Shown here one piece after another: positions 34,756-42,595 of a stretch of DNA of 64,000 nucleotides. Position numbers and translations under genes: made by a program. Position 1 is the first letter of the stretch. Each line of letters starts with the position of its first letter. The notes below the pieces were generated by a model. That model was not told the origin of the DNA. It did not search any database and was given only the letters and a program-made list of their open reading frames with translations. The stretch comes from CAVUWL01 sp963700105 (GTDB lineage Bacteria; Actinomycetota; Thermoleophilia; Solirubrobacterales; 70-9): assembly GCA_963700105.1 (NCBI GenBank), contig CAVOWL010000005.1:186001-250000 (forward strand), written 5' to 3'.

Positions 34756-35512
34756 TGTCTTCGCCGACGACCACCGACACCGGCGCTCCGGAAGAGACCG
34801 AGCCAATCGCCGAGCTCATCGGCTGCACCCGCGTGATCCCCAACTCCCTGCCAACACGACGGGCTTCAGGGGCATGGCCGCCCTTGTACATGACCACACT
34901 GTCGACGAAGCTCGAGCTGCTGTTGGTCACAGCGCCCAGCTTGAAACCCTTACGCTGTACCTTGTCTCCGTAGCGAGCGGCCAGCCCGGGGACCGCGGTT
35001 CCATTCAGCACCGCGACTTCGATTTCGCTTGGCTTGGCTATCGCGGCGGCGTCCTTGCCGCTCTTTGCGGCCTTGCCGCCAGCGCCGCCGAAGCCGTGCA
35101 CCGCACCGTAGATCACGCCGCCGCCCAGGATCAAAACCGCGACGAACACCGCCGCCAGGTAGCGCGGCTCGGCGAGGCGTGCTCCCTTCCTCGAGGACCA
35201 GGCCCGCAGACGCTCGCCACGAGTCAATTCGGGATGACCCCCCTCGCGGCGCTGGCGTCTCTGCTCGCGCAGCGCGACCGCCTCCAGCTCGGCGGTGCGC
35301 GATTCCTCCAGGCGCCGCAGCTCCTCGGCGCGCTGGGCGGCCGCCGTCGAGGTCGTCTCCTTGCGCTCGACGTCGCGCTCGGGTGCCGAGCCAGCCCACT
35401 CGCGCAGGCGGCGGATGTCGCGTCCCTGGGTGAAGGAGAGCAGGGCGAGCAGGGCGAGGCCAAAGAACGCGGCCAGGCCGGCGAACGCGCCGATTTCTTT
35501 GATCAGCTCCAC
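34736..35512 (-). CDS. Membrane protein with LytR C-terminal domain
   Basis: 258 residues: an N-terminal membrane helix (IGAFAGLAAFFGLALLALLS, about 7-26), a charged Glu/Arg-rich coiled middle, a second helix (YLAAVFVAVLILGGGVIYGA, about 117-136) and a C-terminal LytR_C domain with VAVLNGTAVPGLAARYGDKV and VVMYKGGHAPEARRVGREL. The domain is known from LytR-CpsA-Psr proteins, which attach polymers to peptidoglycan, but the catalytic LCP domain is absent here. It may guide or regulate attachment of the cluster's polysaccharide to the wall. Confidence 0.82.
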   Translation of the reverse strand: MELIKEIGAFAGLAAFFGLALLALLSFTQGRDIRRLREWAGSAPERDVERKETTSTAAAQRAEELRRLEESRTAELEAVALREQRRQRREGGHPELTRGERLRAWSSRKGARLAEPRYLAAVFVAVLILGGGVIYGAVHGFGGAGGKAAKSGKDAAAIAKPSEIEVAVLNGTAVPGLAARYGDKVQRKGFKLGAVTNSSSSFVDSVVMYKGGHAPEARRVGRELGITRVQPMSSAIGSVSSGAPVSVVVGEDNAPSTG

Positions 35513-35529
35513 GGAGTGGCTGCGAGAGG

Positions 35530-37419
35530 CTACTCGTCAAAGACGGCCGTCGCCGCCTGGCCACCGGATGCGGTGATCATCGCGACTACTCGCTCGGCCA
35601 GATTGGCCTCGTCACCGGCCATCACCAGATGCTCGAGAGAGTCAAGCGTTGTCTCGACCCAGTCCGGCTCAAGCGGCGCATCCCGTACGGCGCGCAGGAT
35701 GCGCTTGGAGGCCGTGGGTTGCTCCTTCTCCCCGAAGCCGAAGAGTTGCTCAGTCAACTTCTCCCCCGCCCGCGGCTTGGTGAACTCGATCGCGATATCT
35801 CGTTCGGGCTCATAGCCAGCGAGGCGGATCATGTTGCGGGCGAGGTCGACGATCTTTACCGGCTCGCCCATATCGAGGACGAAGACCTCTCCCTTTCCGG
35901 CACCGATATCTCCTGCCCGTATTACGAGCTGGACGGCCTCTGGGATCGTCATGAAGTAGCGGGTCATCTCAGGGTGGGTGACGGTGACCGGACCCCCACG
36001 CTCGATCTGGCTGCGAAAGATCGGTACCACGCTTCCCGAAGAGGCGAGCACATTGCCAAAGCGCACGCTGGCAAAGCGCGTACCCGGATGTTTGGCACCG
36101 GCCGCCTCGACGATCCACTCCGCCATCGCCTTTGAGGCCCCCATCACCGTCTGGGGATTGACGGCCTTGTCAGTCGAGATCAAAACGAAGCGCTCAACCC
36201 GAGAAGCCGCCGCCGTCTCGGCGGTAACTCGGGTCGCCATCGCGTTGTTGCGGACCGCCTCCAGGGGATTGGCCTCCATCAGCGGCACGTGCTTGTAGGC
36301 GGCGGCGTGAAAGACCACAGACGGTTTGAAGCGCTGCATCACCTCGAGCATCCGGTGGGGCTCCTTGCAGTCGGCGAGAACCGACTCGACATTGGTGAAG
36401 TGGCGCTCCTCGACCATCTCGCGGTCGATCTCAAAGAGGTTGTCCTCGGCGTGATCGAGCAAGACGAGAAGCCGCGGACCCACTCGAGCGATCTGGCGAG
36501 TCAGCTCAGCACCAATCGAGCCCCCAGCACCGGTAACGAGGACGATCCTGTCGCGCAGGTAGGCGCCGACCCGATCGAGTTCGAAGACGACCGGGTCGCG
36601 ACCCAGCACGTCCTCGACCTGGACCTCGCGCAGCTGCTTGTTGAGCTGGACGCCGCCCCGCAGTAGCTCGAAGACGGTGGGGAGGGTGCGGACCCGAATT
36701 TCGCGCTCGCGACAGGGAGCGACGACCTTGGCGCGCAGGGTGCCGGGCGCTGAGGGAATCGCGATCACCACCTCATCGGGCTCGGTCTCATCGAGCACCT
36801 TTGTGATCTCCGCCGTGGAGCCGAGCACCTTCAGACCGAGCATTCGCATCCCGCGCTTGCGTGGATCGTCGTCGAGGAAACCGATCGCGGTTGAGCCGAG
36901 GTTGGGGTTCAACTGCAGCTCTCGGACCACCATCTGCCCGCCCGATCCGGCGCCGATCACCAACACCTCCCGCCTCCCAGCAGGCCTACCGCGGGAGGGG
37001 CGTTCGACGATTAACCTCACCGCGAGGCGAGCGCCGGCGATCAGCAACATAGTTAGGACAAAGTCCATTACCTCGACCGAGCGCGGCAGGGTGTGTTTGA
37101 ACGGTTGCACGACGGCAAAGAACACGACCAGGATCACGCTGGCGAAAGCGACGGCTCGTAAAATCAGCAGGAAGTCGCGGCCGCTGACGTAGCGCCACCA
37201 CTTCTGGTAGAGGCCGAAGGCTCCAAAGACGATCACCTTGCCGACCACGACGATGCCGACAGCCTCGATGAAGAGCACCGCGTAGCGGTGCGGCAGCCCA
37301 TGCGGATCGTCGAGGAAGCGCAGCTGGAACGCCAGGAAGAAGGCCAGCGTGACCAGGACTGCATCGGCGAGGACCTGCAGGACCCGGTTGCGGTAGACGG
37401 GGTGGTTCAGGCGCTGCAT
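35530..37419 (-). CDS. FlaA1/CapD-type NDP-sugar dehydratase/epimerase
   Basis: A membrane-bound SDR enzyme of 629 residues. Four N-terminal helices are followed by a first nucleotide-binding region (VLVIGAGSGGQMVVRELQLN) and a second Rossmann domain with VLVTGAGGSIGAELTRQIAR, the FHAAAYKHVPLMEANPLEAV block and VLISTDKAVNPQTVMGASKA. The usual YxxxK is altered to MxxxK, as in the WbpM/FlaA1 4,6-dehydratase class. It probably makes a 4-keto-6-deoxy HexNAc for the priming transferase. The ATG at 37417-37419 (MQRLNHPVYRN) is chosen over one at 37458. Divergent from the DedA gene. Confidence 0.92.
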   Translation of the reverse strand: MQRLNHPVYRNRVLQVLADAVLVTLAFFLAFQLRFLDDPHGLPHRYAVLFIEAVGIVVVGKVIVFGAFGLYQKWWRYVSGRDFLLILRAVAFASVILVVFFAVVQPFKHTLPRSVEVMDFVLTMLLIAGARLAVRLIVERPSRGRPAGRREVLVIGAGSGGQMVVRELQLNPNLGSTAIGFLDDDPRKRGMRMLGLKVLGSTAEITKVLDETEPDEVVIAIPSAPGTLRAKVVAPCREREIRVRTLPTVFELLRGGVQLNKQLREVQVEDVLGRDPVVFELDRVGAYLRDRIVLVTGAGGSIGAELTRQIARVGPRLLVLLDHAEDNLFEIDREMVEERHFTNVESVLADCKEPHRMLEVMQRFKPSVVFHAAAYKHVPLMEANPLEAVRNNAMATRVTAETAAASRVERFVLISTDKAVNPQTVMGASKAMAEWIVEAAGAKHPGTRFASVRFGNVLASSGSVVPIFRSQIERGGPVTVTHPEMTRYFMTIPEAVQLVIRAGDIGAGKGEVFVLDMGEPVKIVDLARNMIRLAGYEPERDIAIEFTKPRAGEKLTEQLFGFGEKEQPTASKRILRAVRDAPLEPDWVETTLDSLEHLVMAGDEANLAERVVAMITASGGQAATAVFDE

Positions 37420-37467
37420 GGGACGGGGTGAGTTTAGAGGCTGAGGTCTTAGGATCATGGGCTTCGC

Positions 37468-38139
37468 ATGCCAAATCCCATCCTTTACGCCGATCTAAGC
37501 GGGCCGATTGTCGAATTCTGCGTCAAGGTGGTCGAAAGCGCAGGCCTTGCCGGGGTCTTCGCGCTGATGGCCGCTGGCAGTGCCTGTATCCCGATTCCCA
37601 GCGAGGCGGTGATGCTTTTCGCGGGCTTTAACGTCTCCAACGGGAGTCAAACCCTGATCGGAATAACCGTCGCCGGGTTTGCCGGGAACATGGCCGGCTC
37701 TTGGCTCACCTATGCAGTCGGCTACTACGGCCGGATTGATCTGCTGGAGAAAAATCGCCTCGTTCACCTCAGCCCATCGCGGCTGGCTCGGGTCGACGGA
37801 TGGTTCAAGCGCCACGGCGATGCGACCGTTTTCTTTGCCCGCCTCATCCCCCTTGTGCGTGCCTTCATCTCGCTCCCGGCGGGAATGGCAAAGATGCCGT
37901 TTTGGCGATTCACCTGGCTCACCGCGCTCGGCTCGCTGCCCTGGGTGGTCGGCTTTGGCCTGCTTGGACAGGCCGTCGGTAACAACTGGAGTCGCTGGCG
38001 CACTCACCTTGAGATCCTCGACTACCTGGTGGTCGCCGCGATTGCCTGCCTGATCGTCTACGCAATCCTCAAGCGCCGGCGTGGCGGCGGGTCCGGCGAG
38101 GGCGAGGCAACCGAGGCCGCCGGCGCTGGCGGCGCTTGA
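37468..38139 (+). CDS. DedA family membrane protein
   Basis: 223 residues, DedA/SNARE-associated family. It shows SACIPIPSEAVMLFAGF near 38-54 (the re-entrant loop with its conserved P-x-x-x-E), GSWLTYAVGYYGR, then FFARLIPLVRAFISLPAGMA near 122-141 with the family arginines, and MPFWRFTWLTALGSLPW. Some DedA proteins are now known to bring undecaprenyl phosphate back across the membrane. The next gene (UppP) starts inside its stop codon, supporting that role here. The C-terminus is a Gly/Ala/Glu-rich tail. Start ATG at 37468. Confidence 0.9.
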   Translation: MPNPILYADLSGPIVEFCVKVVESAGLAGVFALMAAGSACIPIPSEAVMLFAGFNVSNGSQTLIGITVAGFAGNMAGSWLTYAVGYYGRIDLLEKNRLVHLSPSRLARVDGWFKRHGDATVFFARLIPLVRAFISLPAGMAKMPFWRFTWLTALGSLPWVVGFGLLGQAVGNNWSRWRTHLEILDYLVVAAIACLIVYAILKRRRGGGSGEGEATEAAGAGGA

Positions 38140-38966
38140 GCGAGGCCCTAGAGGCGGGGCTTCCGACCCGGCACGCGGTGGTGCTGGGAGTCATCCAGGG
38201 ACCGGCGGAGCTGCTGCCGGTCTCAAGTTCGGCCCACATCGTCCTCCTGCCCTGGCTGATCGGGTGGGATTGGGAGACGATCGATCCCGAGTTCCGAAAG
38301 AGCTTTGAGGTGGCGCTTCACGCCGGCGCGGCGCTGGCGCTATTGATCGGCCAGCGTCGGGTTATCGTCGAAGAGCTGCGGAACTTCAATGGGCGGCGGG
38401 CGATTGTGCTCGGCCTCTCGTTTTTTCCCGCTGCCGTAATCGGATACAAGCTCGAGCGACCGATCGAGAGCCACCTGGGTGGACCCCGAGCGACCGCGCT
38501 CGGCCTGCTCGGCGGAGCAGCGGCGATGCTGCTCGCCGATACCCGCCCCCAGCAGCGCGGCCGCGGTGATGCCGGAGCCATGGACGGCCTGGTTCTCGGC
38601 CTGGCCCAGGCGGCGGCGCTGATCCCCGGGGTCTCCCGCAACGGGGTGACCCTCGCGGCGGCGCGCTGGAGGCGTTTCTCGCGAGACCAGGCGAACCTGC
38701 TCTCGCGCACTATCGCCCTGCCGATCATCGTCGGGGCAAGTGCGCTTAAGGGCGTCCGCCTTTCCCGCCGTGGTGCCACCCCGCAGCTTCGCCGATCGAT
38801 CGCGCTCGGAGTGGGAGCCTCCTTCGTCTCCACCCTCGCCTCTCAGCGTCTGATCCGCCTCGTCGAGCGCGACCGGGCGCTGTGGCCCTACGCCGCCTAC
38901 CGCGCCATCCTCGCGGCGGGCGTTCTTGCAAAGCTGCATCAATCAGCACGCCAACCGCAACCATGA
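38136..38966 (+). CDS. uppP: Undecaprenyl-diphosphatase (UppP/BacA)
   Basis: Integral membrane phosphatase that converts undecaprenyl diphosphate to the monophosphate carrier. The 276 residues contain the first catalytic block GPAELLPVSSSAH near 22-34 (usually GxTEFLPVSSxGH; here T is Ala and F is Leu, but Glu and His remain) and the second IPGVSRNGVTLAAARWR near 164-180 (usually PGxSRSG; the second Ser is Asn, Arg kept). About eight membrane helices. TTG start overlaps the DedA stop (TTGA). It supplies carrier lipid for both peptidoglycan and the neighbouring polysaccharide genes. Confidence 0.9.
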   Translation: MSEALEAGLPTRHAVVLGVIQGPAELLPVSSSAHIVLLPWLIGWDWETIDPEFRKSFEVALHAGAALALLIGQRRVIVEELRNFNGRRAIVLGLSFFPAAVIGYKLERPIESHLGGPRATALGLLGGAAAMLLADTRPQQRGRGDAGAMDGLVLGLAQAAALIPGVSRNGVTLAAARWRRFSRDQANLLSRTIALPIIVGASALKGVRLSRRGATPQLRRSIALGVGASFVSTLASQRLIRLVERDRALWPYAAYRAILAAGVLAKLHQSARQPQP

Positions 38967-39017
38967 AGCCGAACAGTTTGAGATCCGCCAGCTGGTCGAT
39001 TTGCAGTCGAGGCCGCA

Positions 39018-40019
39018 ATGAACGCTGATGCCTACGCCAGGGCCGGCGTTGACCAGGCCGCGGCCGACTCCGCCGTCGTTGGGCTGGTCCGTGCACTCGC
39101 CACGATTCAACTCCAGCGTCCCTCCCGCCAGGTCCCGCTGAGCGGTCATTACGCGAGCGTGATCGCGCTGGATGAGCGCAACGGGATCGCCCTCTCGGTC
39201 GACGGCGTCGGCACCAAGCTGCTTGTTGCCGAGCAGCTTGGTCGCTATGACACGGTCGGCATCGACTGCGTCGCGATGAACGTTAACGACGTGATCTGCG
39301 TCGGCGCCGAGCCCTTGGCGATGCTCGATTACATCGCCATAGAGCGGGCCGACCCCGCGATCTGCGAGCAGATCGGCGTCGGTCTGGCGCGCGGCGCGGA
39401 GCTGGCGGGAATCGAGATTCCCGGTGGCGAGCTGGCCCAGCTTGGTGAGATGGTCAACGGGCTCGACCTCGCCGGAGCCTGCTTTGGAAGCGTCACCCTG
39501 GACGCGATCATCGACGGCTCCGCGCTGCGACCTGGTGACTCGGTGATCGGCCTGCCATCCTCGGGAATCCACTCCAACGGATATAGCCTCGCTCGTGAGG
39601 CGCTGCGGGGTATTGGACTGGATGACGACCGCCTCGGCCGCTCGCTGGGAGAGGTCCTTTTGGAGCCGACCGAGATCTACGTTGCGGCGGTAGTGGAGCT
39701 GCTGCGCTCCGAGGTCGAGGTCCGCGGGCTCGCCCACATCACCTCCGGGGGGCTGGGCAATCTGGCCCGCCTTAAGGCTGAGGTCGATTATCAGATCGAA
39801 GATCCGCTACCGGTGCCGGCGATCTTCAATCTGATCCAAGAGCGAGCCCGGGTGAGCGAGGATGAGATGCATGAGGTCTTCAACATGGGCTGCGGCTTTT
39901 GCTGTCTGGTCAGAGCTGCCGATGAGGGAGAGGCGCTCGCCCTGCTGCAGCGACACCATCGCGGGGCAAAGCGGATTGGACATGTCGTCGAGGGGTCCCG
40001 TGAAGTCCGCCGTGCGTGA
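39018..40019 (+). CDS. purM: Phosphoribosylformylglycinamidine cyclo-ligase (AIR synthase)
   Basis: Fifth step of purine synthesis: ATP-dependent closure of FGAM to AIR. The 333-residue product follows PurM throughout: ALSVDGVGTKLLVAEQLGRY near 55-74, VAMNVNDVICVGAEPLAMLD, GELAQLGEMVNGLDLAGACF, GLPSSGIHSNGYSLAREALR, and the C-terminal HITSGGLGNLARLKAEV and FNMGCGFCCLV. The ATG at 39018 opens onto MNADAYARAGVD, the usual Y-x-x-A-G-V-D N-terminus. Other pur genes are absent, so it is a stand-alone copy 51 bases after uppP. Confidence 0.96.
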   Translation: MNADAYARAGVDQAAADSAVVGLVRALATIQLQRPSRQVPLSGHYASVIALDERNGIALSVDGVGTKLLVAEQLGRYDTVGIDCVAMNVNDVICVGAEPLAMLDYIAIERADPAICEQIGVGLARGAELAGIEIPGGELAQLGEMVNGLDLAGACFGSVTLDAIIDGSALRPGDSVIGLPSSGIHSNGYSLAREALRGIGLDDDRLGRSLGEVLLEPTEIYVAAVVELLRSEVEVRGLAHITSGGLGNLARLKAEVDYQIEDPLPVPAIFNLIQERARVSEDEMHEVFNMGCGFCCLVRAADEGEALALLQRHHRGAKRIGHVVEGSREVRRA

Positions 40020-40083
40020 GTGGGAGAGCGAGCTGCGATGGAGAAACCCCATCGCAGCGGTGTTTGACAGTGGACGCGCATAA

Positions 40084-41595
40084 ATGGAGGCTCGCTCCTC
40101 AAGCTCGATGATCGGGACCGTGCTCTCCCACCGCTACCGGTTGGAGGCAAAGCTCGGCAGCGGCGGGATGTCGACCGTCTACCTGGCCCGCGATGAGACG
40201 CTCGACCGGCCGGTAGCGGTCAAGGTCATGCACCGCGAGATGTCTGAGCAGCCCGACCAGCTTGAGCGGTTCCGCCAGGAGGCCCGGGCAGTGGCAAAGT
40301 TGTCTCACCCCAACGTCGTCTCGGTGATCGACGCCGGCGAGGACGGTGGCTACCCCTACATCGTCTTTGAGTACGTCGAGGGGGAGACCCTGAAGCAGCG
40401 GATCTCGCGGGTTGGGGCGCTCGACACCCAGGAGGCGCTCGCCTACGCGATCGAGGTCGCGCGCGGCCTCACAGTGGCCCACGCCCGACACCTTGTCCAC
40501 CGAGACATCAAGCCTCAAAACATCCTGATCGACAGTGAGGGAAGGGCAAAGCTGACCGATTTCGGCATCTCCCGTCAACTCGAGCAGGACGGAATGACCG
40601 TTACCGGGCGCGTCCTTGGGACCACCGACTACGTTGCACCCGAGCAGGCGATGGGACAAAGCGTCGATCCCCGCTGCGACATCTACTCACTCGGTGTGGT
40701 CCTCTTCGAGATGCTGGTCGGCCAGGTCCCGTTCCACGCCGATAGCCAGGTCGGGGTGGCGATGAAACACGTCAACGAGGAGCTCCCAGACGTCCAGCGC
40801 CGTCGTCCAGAGGTCTCCGCCTCGCTGGCACTGGTGGTCGAGCGCTCGACCGCAAAGCGCCCCGACGATCGCTACCAGCACATCGGCGAGATGATCGATG
40901 ACCTCTCGACCGCGCTGGAGGTGGAGGCGGCGAGGGCAGGCTCGACCACCGGCGAGGCGACCAGCGTGCTCGACGCGGTGCCTCCCCCGAAGCGAAAGCT
41001 CTCCAGCCGCGCGCGCTGGTCCTGGGCGACGATTGTCGCCCTCTTGGTTGTCGCAGCCGCGGCGCTCGTCGCCGTGCAGTTGATCTCCAGTGGCAAGATC
41101 GGTGGTGGTGGTGCCGAGCGCGGGGCCGGTAAGCCGATCGAAATCGTCTCAGCGACCGCCTACAACCCCGAGGGAAGCGGCTCAGAAAACCCTGAAGAAG
41201 TCAGATTCGCGATCGATGGAAACCCAACCGCGACCGCCTGGGCCACCGAGCACTACGAATCAGAAATATTTGCCGGGACCAAGGAAGGGCCCGATCAAGG
41301 AACCGGGATCTACGTCAGCACCAAGGCCCCGGCGCGCCCGAACAAGATGGTTGTGCGCACCCCGACTCCGGGCTGGGACGCGCAGGTTTTTGCCGCCGCC
41401 GGGGAAGCCCCAGCCGGCATCACCGGCTGGGGGCATCAGGTTGGAGAGGTAAATAACGCCGTGGGGCTGCAGGAGATCGACCTCAGCCTGCGCCAGCCAG
41501 CCCGTCATTTTCTACTCTGGTTTAAGAAGGCCTCCCCGGCCCCCGAAGGCGGGGGCTACCTGGTCGAAATCAGCGACATCAAGCTGCTCAACTGA
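40084..41595 (+). CDS. Ser/Thr kinase with discoidin-like outer domain
   Basis: A transmembrane eukaryotic-type kinase, 503 residues. Cytosolic kinase domain: glycine loop GSGGMSTV near 25-32, Lys47 in VAVKVM, catalytic HRDIKPQNIL near 139-148, DFG in LTDFGISR, and the GTTDYVAPEQ activation-loop end. One membrane helix (ATIVALLVVAAAALVAVQLI, about 318-337). The outer part resembles an F5/8 type C fold: VSATAYNPEGSGSENPEEVR, FAIDGNPTATAWATEHY and a LWFKK...VEISDIKLLN end. PASTA repeats are absent. Such domains bind carbohydrate or lipid, so it may sense a wall component. An internal ATG at 40108 is an alternative start. Confidence 0.9.
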   Translation: MEARSSSSMIGTVLSHRYRLEAKLGSGGMSTVYLARDETLDRPVAVKVMHREMSEQPDQLERFRQEARAVAKLSHPNVVSVIDAGEDGGYPYIVFEYVEGETLKQRISRVGALDTQEALAYAIEVARGLTVAHARHLVHRDIKPQNILIDSEGRAKLTDFGISRQLEQDGMTVTGRVLGTTDYVAPEQAMGQSVDPRCDIYSLGVVLFEMLVGQVPFHADSQVGVAMKHVNEELPDVQRRRPEVSASLALVVERSTAKRPDDRYQHIGEMIDDLSTALEVEAARAGSTTGEATSVLDAVPPPKRKLSSRARWSWATIVALLVVAAAALVAVQLISSGKIGGGGAERGAGKPIEIVSATAYNPEGSGSENPEEVRFAIDGNPTATAWATEHYESEIFAGTKEGPDQGTGIYVSTKAPARPNKMVVRTPTPGWDAQVFAAAGEAPAGITGWGHQVGEVNNAVGLQEIDLSLRQPARHFLLWFKKASPAPEGGGYLVEISDIKLLN

Positions 41596-41598
41596 GCC

Positions 41599-42564
41599 TT
41601 AGTACTCATAGCCCCGCGCCCAGGCATGGCGCTCCAAGGCAAGGGTGAGCAGCCGATCGCAGAGCTCAGGGTAGGAAACGCCGCTTGCCTCCAGCAACCT
41701 CGCGTAAACGCTGGTCTCGGTGAACCCCGGCATCGTGTTGATCTCGTTGACCAAGATCCTCCCGTCGGGCTCGAGGAAGAAGTCACAGCGAGCCAACCCA
41801 GCGCATCCGGCCAGCGAAAATATGCCCTCCGCCAACTCGCGCACGCGCGCGGCGGCGGGCGCCGGGATCGGCGCGGGGACTACCAGCTCCATGCCGCCGT
41901 CGCCGTACTTGGCCTCGAAGTCATACCACTCGGCGTTGGCGACGATCTCTCCCGCGGGCGAGGTTTCTGGTTGGCGATTTCCCAGCACCGAGCACTCGAG
42001 CTCGCGGCCTCTGGCGGGTGCCTCGACGATCACCCGCGGATCGTGGCGCAGGGCCAAATCCACGGCGGCGTCGAGTTCGTCGGGGCTCTCAACCTTGCTG
42101 ATCCCGACGCTTGAGCCGAGCCGAGAGGGCTTCACCCAAAGCGGCAATCCCAGCGCCGCGCCGCGCTCGCGCCAGCCCGCCTCCCCGACCTGGACGAATT
42201 CAACCTGGGGGACGCCGTGATGGGCCAAGAGTCGCTTTAGGGTGAGCTTGTCCATGCAGATCGCCGAGGAAAGCACCCCCGAGCCCACGTAGGGCACGTC
42301 GAGGCACTCAAGGACACCCTGCACGCCGCCGTCCTCCCCGAACGGTCCGTGCAGCGCCGGGAAAACTGCATCGACCTCCAGCAGCCCTTCCGCCGGAGCC
42401 AACTCGAGGGGCACTTCGCGCCAGCTCCAGCGACCGTCGCGATCGATCCTGACCAGCTCGACCTGGTGACCGCCAGCCCTGAGGCCGCGGCTGACAGACT
42501 CACCCGAGCGCAGCGAGACGTCATGCTCGGAGGAGCGGCCTCCGCACAGCACCGCGACCCTCAC
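41599..42564 (-). CDS. ddl: D-alanine--D-alanine ligase
   Basis: ATP-grasp enzyme making the D-Ala-D-Ala end of the peptidoglycan stem. The 321-residue product has VAVLCGGRSSEHDVSLRSGE at the N-terminus, FPALHGPFGEDGGVQGVLE near 69-87, PLWVKPSRLGSSVGISKVES near 139-158, and the C-terminal RCDFFLEPDGRILVNEINTM with PGFTETS, which carry the metal and substrate ligands. It is the last gene of the leftward division block, 31 bases after the pknB stop, and its tail meets the convergent kinase gene with only three bases between stops. Confidence 0.96.
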   Translation of the reverse strand: MRVAVLCGGRSSEHDVSLRSGESVSRGLRAGGHQVELVRIDRDGRWSWREVPLELAPAEGLLEVDAVFPALHGPFGEDGGVQGVLECLDVPYVGSGVLSSAICMDKLTLKRLLAHHGVPQVEFVQVGEAGWRERGAALGLPLWVKPSRLGSSVGISKVESPDELDAAVDLALRHDPRVIVEAPARGRELECSVLGNRQPETSPAGEIVANAEWYDFEAKYGDGGMELVVPAPIPAPAAARVRELAEGIFSLAGCAGLARCDFFLEPDGRILVNEINTMPGFTETSVYARLLEASGVSYPELCDRLLTLALERHAWARGYEY

Positions 42565-42595
42565 CTCTCACCCCTGGGCCTTGCTCGGCGGGCAT

